Below, piece after piece: positions 1 to 6,060 of a DNA stretch of 6,873 nucleotides. Positions within the stretch are counted from its first letter, which is position 1, and each line of letters starts with the position of its first letter. Made by a program: the position numbers and the translations under genes. The notes beneath the pieces are model-generated. The model was not told the DNA's origin. It made no database searches and was given only the letters and a program-made list of their open reading frames with translations. The stretch spans positions 1-6,873 of the forward strand of contig JAMCZD010000459.1 of NCBI GenBank assembly GCA_023473405.1, written 5' to 3'. This DNA is from Candidatus Omnitrophota bacterium (GTDB taxonomy: Bacteria > Verrucomicrobiota > Verrucomicrobiia > Limisphaerales > UBA1319).

Positions 1-37
1 CTACGACCGCCTTGCTCGGCGTGCTTTGTGTGTTCAC
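1..37 (-). CDS. 5' end of a second excisionase-like HTH gene, running off the left edge
   Basis: Read on the minus strand from position 37, a GTG start is followed by V-N-T-Q-S-T-P-S-K-A-V-V, identical to the first codons of the complete HTH gene that starts at 628. The identity comes from the perfect 58-bp inverted repeat. Only 12 codons lie inside the window, so it cannot be told whether the rest of the gene is intact. Inference: a divergent paralogue, or a copy made by inverted duplication, lies to the left. If the repeat stops just outside the window, this is only a fragment. Confidence 0.4.
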   Translation of the reverse strand, partial: MNTQSTPSKAVV

Positions 38-58
38 TTCTGTTCGCTCAGACCCCGA
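1..58. repeat. left arm of a perfect inverted repeat of at least 58 bp
   Basis: Positions 1-58 are the exact reverse complement of 607-664, and the first mismatch is at position 59 against 606. The left arm reaches the window edge, so the true repeat may be longer. It contains the GTG start region of an excisionase-like HTH gene on the minus strand plus about 21 bp upstream of that start. The inner boundary falls just before the PIN-like fragment that begins near position 63. Confidence 0.9.
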
Positions 59-62
59 CCAA

Positions 63-233
63 ATGAAGACCGTCAAGGACGACATAGCGACTGCCTATAT
101 CGCCTACTGGGAGGAGTTTCTGAAGAAGTTCAAAGTAAAATCGCTCGGCTACGACGGTATCAACATGAGCCAGGTCATGGATTGGCACGACCAGCAGCAG
201 CCCCCGTTCGGCCCCGGCCAGAAGGAGAAATGA
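63..233 (+). pseudogene. truncated PIN-like (DUF4935-type) protein fragment
   Basis: The frame is open from position 12, but codons before about 59 lie inside the inverted repeat, so the ATG at 63 is the more sensible start (56 residues). The C-terminal part reads YDGINMSQVMDWH, then QQQPPFGPGQKEK, then stop. This resembles the stretch of PIN-like DUF4935 proteins in which a PPFGxGKKK-type motif comes just before an EFPDA-type motif holding a catalytic acidic residue. Here the protein stops before that point, and the N-terminal PIN half with its first Asp is absent. It therefore looks like an internal scrap of a nuclease gene cut on both sides, not a working toxin. The family call is from memory of the motif. 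Its TGA overlaps the ATG of the next ORF (ATGA at 230-233). Confidence 0.45.
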
Positions 234-517
234 CTTTGGCCAACAGAATCACACTGGCGGCATGGCGATTGCGCCGGGTCGTCCGTTTTGAGGCAGAGCA
301 GATCCGGTTGGGACAAGAGGACGCGCTGGAAGAAGTCGGCAGGAGGCTTGGCTACAAGCTCAACCGGGACTTGGACGAAGCTGGCTTGCAGGAGATGTTA
401 GACGAACCGAAATGGCGCGAGGAGCGTTGTCAGAGGGTGTCGGCATTGCTCACGGCCAGCGATGAGACGCCGCTTTCCGGCGAGGACGCCGAAGACCTGC
501 TGTGGTTCGTCCGCTAG
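230..517 (+). CDS. hypothetical 95-residue protein
   Basis: The family is not recognised. The frame is open further upstream to position 26, but that part lies across the repeat and the PIN-like fragment. The ATG at 230 is preferred because it overlaps the preceding TGA as ATGA. A purine-rich AAGGAG sits at 222-227, only two bases away, which is close for a normal ribosome site. The protein is highly charged and probably mostly helical, with an N-terminal basic helix (AAWRLRRVVRFEAEQIRL), an acidic middle and a C-terminus ending in EDLLWFVR. There is no signal peptide or membrane segment. It lies inside the cassette bounded by the 58-bp inverted repeats. It could be a cargo gene, an antitoxin-like partner of a formerly intact PIN gene, or a remnant itself. 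Confidence 0.5.
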   Translation: MTLANRITLAAWRLRRVVRFEAEQIRLGQEDALEEVGRRLGYKLNRDLDEAGLQEMLDEPKWREERCQRVSALLTASDETPLSGEDAEDLLWFVR

Positions 518-606
518 GCTCTGGGTCAAACCAATCAATTTGATGGCTATTGTAAGCAGTTACCAGCGCCGGAAAGGTGGAATGTGGGCCTCATTCGCCA
601 ACTTGT

Positions 607-664
607 TCGGGGTCTGAGCGAACAGAAGTGAACACACAAAGCACGCCGAGCAAGGCGGTCGTAG
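607..664. repeat. right arm of the perfect inverted repeat
   Basis: This is the exact reverse complement of 1-58. It begins 21 bp before the GTG start of the HTH gene at 628 and covers its first 12 codons. Because the repeat spans a gene start instead of lying outside genes, it looks more like inverted duplication of a gene end, or recombination between two family members, than classical transposon termini. Both arms together enclose 548 bp. Confidence 0.9.
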
Positions 665-927
665 TTGAGAAGGGTATCGAAGTGCCAATCGATGACGGGG
701 AAACCCCCGCTCTCGTCTTGCTCAACAAATGGGGCCGGCAACTCGGGCGCGCACCGCCCACGCTCTGGCGCTGGCGGCAGCTCGGCTGGCTCGACGGCAT
801 CATGAACATCGCGGGCAAGCCATACATCACCCGCCGGGGCATCGACAAGTTTCTGCGCCGCGCTCAGGCGGGCGAGTTTTCCAAACCTTCGCACGCCCCG
901 CATCGCGTGAAATCCTCCCTACCGTGA
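628..927 (+). CDS. excisionase-like helix-turn-helix DNA-binding protein
   Basis: A protein of about 99 residues if it starts at GTG 628. An ATG at 577 is in frame, but the codons between are unconvincing, and the repeat preserves the GTG start in both copies. After a variable N-terminus of about 35 residues, it reads LLNKWGRQLGRAPPTLWRWRQLGWLDG, split here as helix 1 (LLNKWGRQLG) and recognition helix (PPTLWRWRQLGW). Then come IAGKPYITRRGIDKFLRRA and a basic tail. This is the winged-helix plan of MerR/excisionase-type proteins: the TLWRWR segment reads DNA and the KPYITRRGI strand-helix forms the wing. Proteins of this style often sit beside tyrosine recombinases in mobile elements and control excision, and a degraded integrase lies directly downstream, convergent. 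The start codon and 5' sequence lie in the inverted repeat. Confidence 0.7.
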   Translation: MNTQSTPSKAVVVEKGIEVPIDDGETPALVLLNKWGRQLGRAPPTLWRWRQLGWLDGIMNIAGKPYITRRGIDKFLRRAQAGEFSKPSHAPHRVKSSLP

Positions 928-973
928 ATGCTTCCAGTCCCGCAACAGGGTCATGGGGCCTTCGTTCCTTGCC

Positions 974-1202
974 CTAATAGCTGACGGCCTCGTCGAGAAT
1001 GGCAGGACCAAAATTCACGCGCTGCGCTGCCGCCTTGGTTTGGGTGTCCGCGAGGTGTCCATAGGCTTTGCCGATCAAGATTCCGCCGTCGCGGTGTCCG
1101 ACCCATTTGGCAATCGTCATTTAAGACCTTACGCAGCGCGATGATGTCGAGCTTGAGTCCGCGCACAGGTTGCTTGCGCCCGTCGAAAACTTTTGCGAAT
1201 GT
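974..1202 (-). pseudogene. tyrosine recombinase/integrase remnant with internal deletion
   Basis: On the minus strand, 1120-974 encodes a 48-residue C-terminal end starting MTIAKWVGHRDGGILIGKAYGHL. It contains the conserved GH of box II and the catalytic Tyr of the KAYGHL motif, then a natural-looking end in EAVSY. Immediately before it, in a frame shifted by one base, 1202-1122 reads TFAKVFDGRK...LKLDIIALRKVL. That resembles the core-binding domain helix preceding the catalytic domain in phage-type integrases. The roughly 200 residues between, with the catalytic Arg, Lys and HxxR, are missing, so the enzyme cannot be active. The junction is near position 1121. The catalytic-end assignment is confident; the N-terminal part is less so. 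The neighbouring HTH gene and tRNA gene suggest a collapsed integrative element. Confidence 0.75.
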
Positions 1203-1346
1203 AGGGGCGTGAGAATGAATTTGTGCGCTGATGTTTGTGCTGCTTTCGCTGCTGCGTTGGCTTGCGCCACGTTTTATGGTGTTAAAGTGGCACAACGTCA
1301 ACAGCTCATTTTCAGATGCTCACAAATTGCCTGTAAACATTGGGTT

Positions 1347-1434
1347 GCCGGTGTGGCGAAATGGCAGACGCACAGGACTTAAAATCCTGGGCCCTTAAAA
1401 AGGCGTGTCGGTTCAAGTCCGACCACCGGCACCA
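1347..1434 (+). tRNA. tRNA-Leu (anticodon UAA), CCA encoded
   Basis: Acceptor stem GCCGGTG (1347-1353) pairs with CACCGGC (1424-1430), followed by discriminator A and an encoded CCA (1432-1434). The anticodon stem CAGGA/TCCTG (1373-1377 and 1385-1389) encloses loop CTTAAAA with anticodon TAA at 1380-1382. A long variable arm (about 1390-1406) with a GCC/GGC stem marks it as class II, as expected for leucine. The T arm is GTCGG-TTCAAGT-CCGAC. All arms are intact, so the gene should be functional. It reads UUA codons and is a typical integrase target. An integrase remnant lies 145 bp to its 5' side, but I see no second copy of its 3' end in the window. Confidence 0.97.
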
Positions 1435-1438
1435 AGCT

Positions 1439-1786
1439 GTTAGTAGTGAATAGGTTACGCGAAATTGGCGCGCTCATTTCCCCGTGTTTTGGGCCTTCCT
1501 GATTGTTCAAAATCGCGCCGTTCAGCTTATCAGTGTGATCCTCCGCCAGCCTCACCGCCTCCAAGAGAACGTCTTTCCAATTTCCGCTGGCCAAGACGAG
1601 CACGCCCGACCTCAAACCTGCTTCCACCAACGCCCGCGCTGCCTCCACCTGAGCTGCGGTTGCGCTTTTGAAGAAGACCTTCAGTTGAAGTGCGTTCACG
1701 AACTCCAGTTCGTGCAACGGTGACCAGCAGACAGGTTTACCATCTCGCGGAGCCGGCTCGATACAAGCCGCCTCCAGCGTGAACCG
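1439..1786 (-). pseudogene. VapC-like PIN-domain toxin remnant
   Basis: On the minus strand the frame is open from 1786, after a stop at 1787-1789. It reads through PLHELEFVNALQLKVF, then ATAAQVEAARALVEAGL, then WKDVLLEAVRLAEDHT (ending near 1532). This follows the VapC-type PIN pattern, in which a helix LHELELxNALxLxVFRG carries a catalytic Glu, then a charged helix, then a W...A..L...HT helix just before the second acidic cluster (LDxLHVAAA). Here the text departs from the family after HT. The N-terminal Asp (YLDTS-type motif) and the C-terminal acidic residues are absent, and there is no credible start codon. The frame continues antisense into the tRNA gene, which is not coding. I infer a VapC toxin gene broken at both ends, with no antitoxin beside it. 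The family call rests on pattern memory. Confidence 0.5.
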
Positions 1787-1803
1787 TCAGGTCGGAGACC
1801 TAA

Positions 1804-1887
1804 CCCACACGTGGGGCAGACCTCCGGTCTGCCGGTTCCTGGAGCCTCTGGCTCCCGGTCCGGTCACCACAAACCTCCCCGGTGGGG
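1804..1887. repeat. cluster of tight palindromes with 2-3 base loops
   Basis: Four near-perfect hairpins follow each other: CCCAC-AC-GTGGG (1804-1815), GGCAGACC-TCC-GGTCTGCC (1815-1833, 8 bp stem), GGAGCC-TCT-GGCTCC (1841-1855, 6 bp stem) and CCCC-GGT-GGGG (1877-1887). None is followed by a T-tract on either strand, so they are poor terminator candidates. They lie between two decayed minus-strand reading frames. Inference: a dispersed intergenic palindromic (REP/BIME-like) element. A single window cannot show whether it is multicopy. Confidence 0.6.
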
Positions 1888-2109
1888 CGACCCGGTGGCT
1901 GTGCGTCCTTGGACTGGGCTGTTTTTGGCTGGACCCATTCCACTATCGATGTCCCGCACGGTGCACTGGATTTCGTCGCTGGCGGCGAAGCCCAAAGCGA
2001 GCAATGCCAGCGGCACCTTAAATTCTTGCGGGGTGACCCAGTTTATCGGCTCTGGAATGTGCGAGGCATCGTTCGTGCCATTTTTATCTTGTCGTTTGGT
2101 GGACAGGTT
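1864..2109 (-). pseudogene. possible minus-strand coding remnant, unknown family
   Basis: An 81-codon open stretch runs between stops at 2110-2112 and 1864-1866. It contains the protein-like segments HIPEPINWVTPQEFKVPLA and then LALGFAASDEIQCTVRDID. There is no good start codon, and the last third (below about 1935) runs into low-complexity text beside the palindrome cluster. The plus strand is also open here (1882-2151), but its translation looks less protein-like. I do not recognise a family. It could be a decayed gene in line with the other minus-strand remnants, or chance. Confidence 0.25.
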
Positions 2110-2116
2110 TTAGCAT
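2089..2116 (+). promoter_or_regulatory. candidate promoter for the secreted-protein operon
   Basis: TTGTCG (2089-2094) and TAGCAT (2111-2116) are separated by 16 bp, each matching four of six sigma-70 consensus bases. They end 24 bp before the ATG at 2141. Matches of this quality occur by chance, so this is only the best candidate in the upstream region. Confidence 0.25.
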
Positions 2117-2140
2117 TCGCATCAGCAATTCCCGTGTACT

Positions 2141-3502
2141 ATGCTAAATAAGCGCATAAAATACTTAATAATCATATTGCCGCTGGCAAGCCTTGCGGTT
2201 GCTACTGCCGAACCAATGAAACCGGCAAACCCGGCAATGCCGTGCGCCTTTGAAACGCGCGGCGTGGTGTTGACCCCGGCAGACTTGACGTTGAAGGATT
2301 GGCCGGAGCGCGCCGCCAGGGCGGGATTGACAACCATTGCGTTGCATCTGAGGCCCAGCGTAGTCGAGAAGTTTGTTGACTCGCCGGAGGGCAAGGAGTT
2401 TCTGGCAAAATGCGCCAGGCTGGGGCTGAACGTTGAATACGAATTGCACGCCCTGGGTGAGTTGCTGCCACGGAACCTGTTCGCCAAGGAACCGGACCTT
2501 TTCCGCATGAACGAGGTAGGCGTGCGCACGCCCGACGTGAACCTGTCCGTCCACTCGGTGCGCGCGCTGGAAATTGCCTCCAGCAACGCCTTGCGGATCG
2601 CGCAAAAACTGAGGCCTACGATCCACCGCTATTATTTCCGGGGTGACGACAGCACCAAGGGATGGTGCCATTGTCCGAAATGCCGGCAATACTCCGCTTC
2701 GGAACAAGCGTTGATCTATGAAGACTGTTTGGTGGCCGCCCTGCGCAAGGTGGATTCCCAAGCCACGCTGGCGCATCTTGCGTATGCTACCACGGTCGCC
2801 GTCCCCGTGAAGGTGAAGCCGGCGCCGGGCATATTTCTGGAGTTCGCCCCCATCAGTCACGAATACGACCGCCCATTTGCGCAACAGACAAATCCGCGTT
2901 TTGGCGACACCCTCCAAGCGCTGCGGGCGAACCTCAAGGTCTTTCCCGTCGAGACCGCGCAGGTGTTGGAGTATTGGCTGGACGTTTCGCGGTTCTCACG
3001 CTGGAGACTCCCGCACCAGAAACTGCCCTGGCGGCCCGAGGTGATGGCCGCTGATGCGCAGACGTACGCGCAGTTGGGCATCCGTAACGTCACGACGTTT
3101 GCCGTCTACATTGACGCCAACTATTTCGCCCAATACGGCGAACCGACGGCCATCCAGGAGTATGGCGATATCCTGCGCGCCACCCCGCTGCCAACCCCAT
3201 CCAAGACTTACACGATCGCCCGTGTCCCCAAGCCTGCGATCCAGCTTGATGGCCGGCTGGACGAGCCGGAATGGAAGCAAGCGGTGGCGGAAACTGGTTC
3301 TTCGTTAACGTGTGAGGAGGCCAAAGCGCCGCCAACGGTATTCAGGGCCTTGATAGGGGAGGAGTATCTCTACTTCGCCTTCGAGGTCCACGATGAAACC
3401 CCATTGATTGCGGAATCGTTCCCGGACAAACTGACGGTGGCAAAGGAAGACCGCGTCGAGCTCTTCTTTGCTCCCGACAACTCACTGGCGAAATACCTAT
3501 GA
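2141..3502 (+). CDS. secreted DUF4838-type protein with truncated C-terminal CBM9-like domain
   Basis: A 453-residue protein, probably exported and acting on glycans. The ATG at 2141 gives a clear signal peptide: basic KRIK, a hydrophobic core at residues 8-22, and likely cleavage after A23 (ATA|EP). No Shine-Dalgarno is visible. Residues about 38-345 form the main domain. It has the ELHALGELLP and EPDLFRMNEVGVRTPDVNLS stretches and the GDD...GWCHCPKC motif (168-181, with Cys 176, 178 and 181) typical of DUF4838 proteins, a TIM-barrel-like family linked to polysaccharide degradation with no well-established enzyme activity. Residues about 358-453 match the start of a CBM9-like domain (IQLDGRLDEPEWKQA at 368-382, then EDRVELFFAPDNS). 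These domains normally continue for roughly another hundred residues, but here the protein ends at KYL. The TGA overlaps the ATG of the next gene, so the two are probably translationally coupled. Confidence 0.8.
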   Translation: MLNKRIKYLIIILPLASLAVATAEPMKPANPAMPCAFETRGVVLTPADLTLKDWPERAARAGLTTIALHLRPSVVEKFVDSPEGKEFLAKCARLGLNVEYELHALGELLPRNLFAKEPDLFRMNEVGVRTPDVNLSVHSVRALEIASSNALRIAQKLRPTIHRYYFRGDDSTKGWCHCPKCRQYSASEQALIYEDCLVAALRKVDSQATLAHLAYATTVAVPVKVKPAPGIFLEFAPISHEYDRPFAQQTNPRFGDTLQALRANLKVFPVETAQVLEYWLDVSRFSRWRLPHQKLPWRPEVMAADAQTYAQLGIRNVTTFAVYIDANYFAQYGEPTAIQEYGDILRATPLPTPSKTYTIARVPKPAIQLDGRLDEPEWKQAVAETGSSLTCEEAKAPPTVFRALIGEEYLYFAFEVHDETPLIAESFPDKLTVAKEDRVELFFAPDNSLAKYL

Positions 3503-5865
3503 AAGCATTAAACCTCATTCAGATTCTTGCGATGCTCGCCCTCGCCACTGCGAGTGCGGATGAGTTTTACGTTGCGCCGGGGGGCAGTGATGGCAACGAC
3601 GGCGCAAAGGCCAAGCCGTTTGCCACCTTGGCGCGCGCCCAACAAGCGGCGCGGGTGGCGGCCAAGCCGGTCACGATTTGGCTTCGCGATGGAACGTTTT
3701 ACCTGGCCGACACGCTCGTGTTGACTGCGGAAGATTCCGGCACGACATGGCAAGCTGTCGCCAATGAAACGCCGGTCATCAGCGGCGGGATGAAGCTCGA
3801 CCTGCGGTGGGAGCCGTATACGAATGGCATCTGGCAGGCCGAAACAGCGCGTGGATTGACGATCGACCAGTTGTTCGTCAACGGCCAGCGCCAGTGGATG
3901 GCACGCTATCCGAATTTCGATCCGCGGGTGCTTCCCTACGGCGGTTATTCGGCCGATGCATTTAGCAAGGAGCGCGCGGCCCGCTGGGCTGATCCAACCG
4001 GCGGTTATATCCATGCAATGCATCGTGCCGGGTGGGGAGGTTACCATTACCGCATCACGGGCAAGAACGAGAAGGGCGAAGTCACCTACGAAGGCGGCTG
4101 GCAGAATAACCGGCAGATGGGCATGCACGCGCAGTACCGTTACGTCGAAAACATATTCGAGGAACTCGACGCCCCCGGTGAGTGGTTCCACAATAGCAAG
4201 ACCGGCACTTTGTATTATTCTCCGCCGCCAGGTGTGGATTTGAAAACCGCAAAGGTGGAGGCGGTCCTCCGGCGGCATTTGGTGGAGTTGAACGGCGCAA
4301 AAAGCATCCTGCTCCGCGGCATCGTCTTCCGGCACGCGGCGCGGACATTCATGGACACCATGGAACCGTTGCTGCGGAGCGACTGGACCATCTACCGCGG
4401 CGGCGCGGTTGTGTTCAACAACGCGGAGGACTGCACCATTGAAGACTGCGAGTTCGACCAGTTGGGCGGAAACGCCATCTTCGTCAACAAGCGCAACCGG
4501 CGGATCGCGATTCGCGGTTGTGATATCCATGGCACGGGTGCCAGTGCCGTGGCTTTCGTCGGCGACCCGAAGGCGGTGCGCAATCCGCTCTTCGAGTATA
4601 ACCAACTCCAGGATTATGCCGGTCTTGACCGGGCACCCGGTCCGCAGACCGATGATTATCCGTCTGATTGTCTGGTTGATGATTGCCTGATCCGTCAAGT
4701 GGGAGTGCTCGAAAAGCAGGCCGCCGGCGTGCAGATTTCAATGGCCATGGGCATCACTATCCGGCATTGCTCCATCTACGATACCTCGCGCGCCGGCATA
4801 AACATCGGCGACAGTTGCTGGGGAGGCCACGTCATTGAGTTCTGCGACGTATTCGACACGGTCAAAGAGACCAGCGACCACGGTTGCTTCAATTCGTGGG
4901 GCCGCGACCGCTACTGGAGGCCGAACATCGACGAGGTGAACGCCATGGGGGCTCAGGCACCGGAGCTGGCTTTGTGCGATGCGGTAAAAACCAGCATCCT
5001 GCGCAATAACCGCTGGCGATGCGACCACGGTTGGGACATAGACCTTGACGACGGCTCATCGAATTACGAAATCTACAACAACCTTTGCCTTGGCGGGGGG
5101 ATCAAGAACCGGGAAGGATTTTACCGCGTTGTCGAAAACAACATCATCGTCAATAACTCGTTCCACCCGCATGTTTGGTTCGCCAACAGCCAGGATGCCT
5201 TCCGGCGTAACATCGTTTTCACGAACTACCGCCCTATCCGGGTGAAACCTCCGTGGGGCAAGGAAATCGACTTCAACCTGTTGCACAAACCCGGCGCCAC
5301 CCCTTTGCCGGCATTATACCTGCAGCAGCAAAGCGGCCGCGACGAACACTCATTGGTCGGCGATGCCCAATTTATTGATCCAGCCCATGGTGACTACCGT
5401 GTCAAAGAAGGTTCGCCCGCGCTGAAGCTAGGCTTCCGCAATTTCCCCATGGACCAGTTCGGCGTCCAGAAACCGGCGCTGAAGAAGCTCGCGCGCGCCC
5501 CCGTATTGCCGGACCCAGCCAGGCCCATTGTGGAACCTGAATCGAAGCGCGATCCTTCTGTTGCGACATGGCTTGGGGCAATGATCAAGAACGTCATCGG
5601 CCTTGGCGAGGTCTCCGCTGCCGGACTACCCGGCGAGATTGGAGTCCGCCTCGAGAAGGTTCCGCCGGGCAGTGGCGCCGCCGTGGCGGGGTTGAGAGAA
5701 AACGACGTGATTTTGAAATGCAACGGCCTGCCTGCCGGCTCACTTTCCGATTTTCTGCCCGTCTGGCAAGCCGCACCCCCGGGCCGTATGAAGCTCGAAA
5801 TCTGGCGCGATCAGAAACGCCAGATCATTGAGTTCCTATGCAAAGATTATAGGACCGACCCCTAA
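3499..5865 (+). CDS. secreted right-handed parallel beta-helix protein (GH141-like) with C-terminal PDZ domain
   Basis: A 788-residue protein with a signal peptide (residues 1-20, cleavage ASA|DE). The mature start FYVAPGGSDGNDG, then PFATLARAQQA, IWLRDGTFYLADTLVL and EDSGTTW...VISGG, is the N-terminal layout of GH141-like beta-helix proteins. From about residue 268 (ILLRGIVF) to about 600 there are repeated helix coils such as CTIEDCEFDQLGGNAIFV and SIYDTSRAGINIG. Conserved polar patches DHGCFNSWGRDRYW (460-473) and DHGWDIDLDDGSS (509-521) are plausible active-site regions. Residues about 700-782 form a PDZ domain (GEIGVRLEKVPPGSGAAVAG, then LRENDVILKCNG). The likely role is binding or cleaving a complex polysaccharide outside the cytoplasm, with PDZ mediating a protein contact. 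GH141 includes fucosidase and xylanase activities; the substrate here is unknown. The start overlaps the upstream TGA (ATGA), and no separate ribosome site is seen. Confidence 0.85.
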   Translation: MKALNLIQILAMLALATASADEFYVAPGGSDGNDGAKAKPFATLARAQQAARVAAKPVTIWLRDGTFYLADTLVLTAEDSGTTWQAVANETPVISGGMKLDLRWEPYTNGIWQAETARGLTIDQLFVNGQRQWMARYPNFDPRVLPYGGYSADAFSKERAARWADPTGGYIHAMHRAGWGGYHYRITGKNEKGEVTYEGGWQNNRQMGMHAQYRYVENIFEELDAPGEWFHNSKTGTLYYSPPPGVDLKTAKVEAVLRRHLVELNGAKSILLRGIVFRHAARTFMDTMEPLLRSDWTIYRGGAVVFNNAEDCTIEDCEFDQLGGNAIFVNKRNRRIAIRGCDIHGTGASAVAFVGDPKAVRNPLFEYNQLQDYAGLDRAPGPQTDDYPSDCLVDDCLIRQVGVLEKQAAGVQISMAMGITIRHCSIYDTSRAGINIGDSCWGGHVIEFCDVFDTVKETSDHGCFNSWGRDRYWRPNIDEVNAMGAQAPELALCDAVKTSILRNNRWRCDHGWDIDLDDGSSNYEIYNNLCLGGGIKNREGFYRVVENNIIVNNSFHPHVWFANSQDAFRRNIVFTNYRPIRVKPPWGKEIDFNLLHKPGATPLPALYLQQQSGRDEHSLVGDAQFIDPAHGDYRVKEGSPALKLGFRNFPMDQFGVQKPALKKLARAPVLPDPARPIVEPESKRDPSVATWLGAMIKNVIGLGEVSAAGLPGEIGVRLEKVPPGSGAAVAGLRENDVILKCNGLPAGSLSDFLPVWQAAPPGRMKLEIWRDQKRQIIEFLCKDYRTDP

Positions 5866-6060
5866 GGCATTGTTGCGTTCTTCAATTCAATTGATTGGCA
5901 GAGTGAGAAATGAAGAATGCATAGACACGACCCCGCCTTATTGTCGTGACGCCCGTGACGCGCTGAGCCCCCTTTTTCCTTGCTGTGGGAAATGCTGTCC
6001 AGCTATCCTCAACAAATTAGTTAGAAACCAAATTCCTATCAGTTAGTCACGAAAGAAATT
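5866..6060. other. 195-bp intergenic region upstream of satP
   Basis: No convincing gene is present: the plus-strand frame 5828-6046 is open but reads as non-protein text. The region contains a 6-bp hairpin CACGAC/GTCGTG (5926-5931 and 5943-5948, 11-base loop), a direct repeat CGTGACGC (5945-5952 and 5954-5961) and a C/T tract at 5968-5980. A weak sigma-70-like pair, TTGCTG (5980-5985) and TATCCT (6004-6009) with 18 bp between, is the best promoter candidate for satP. No clear rho-independent terminator follows the beta-helix gene. Confidence 0.4.

Noticed and set aside
951..1301. A 116-residue minus-strand open frame
   Set aside because: Only about 27 codons of it (1122-1202) resemble an integrase; the rest overlaps the true recombinase C-terminal frame at 974-1120 in the wrong register. 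It is a pseudogene mosaic, not a gene.
1347..1434. tRNA-Leu 3' end as an attachment-site pair
   Set aside because: I looked for a second copy of the T-arm and acceptor 3' sequence elsewhere in the window and found none, so no att repeat can be claimed.
1697..1714. Perfect palindrome CACGAACT-CC-AGTTCGTG
   Set aside because: It coincides with the codons for the conserved LHELEFV motif of the PIN-toxin remnant and is best explained by coding sequence, although its 8-bp stem is notable.
1779..2151. Three overlapping plus-strand open frames
   Set aside because: Their translations are rich in W, R, P and C with no motifs, and they run across the hairpin cluster, so they are non-coding artefacts.
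3508..4698. A long (396-codon) minus-strand open frame
   Set aside because: It is antisense to the beta-helix gene, which has a signal peptide, recognisable domains and an overlapping start. The antisense text has no recognisable motif and is a shadow of GC-rich coding sequence.
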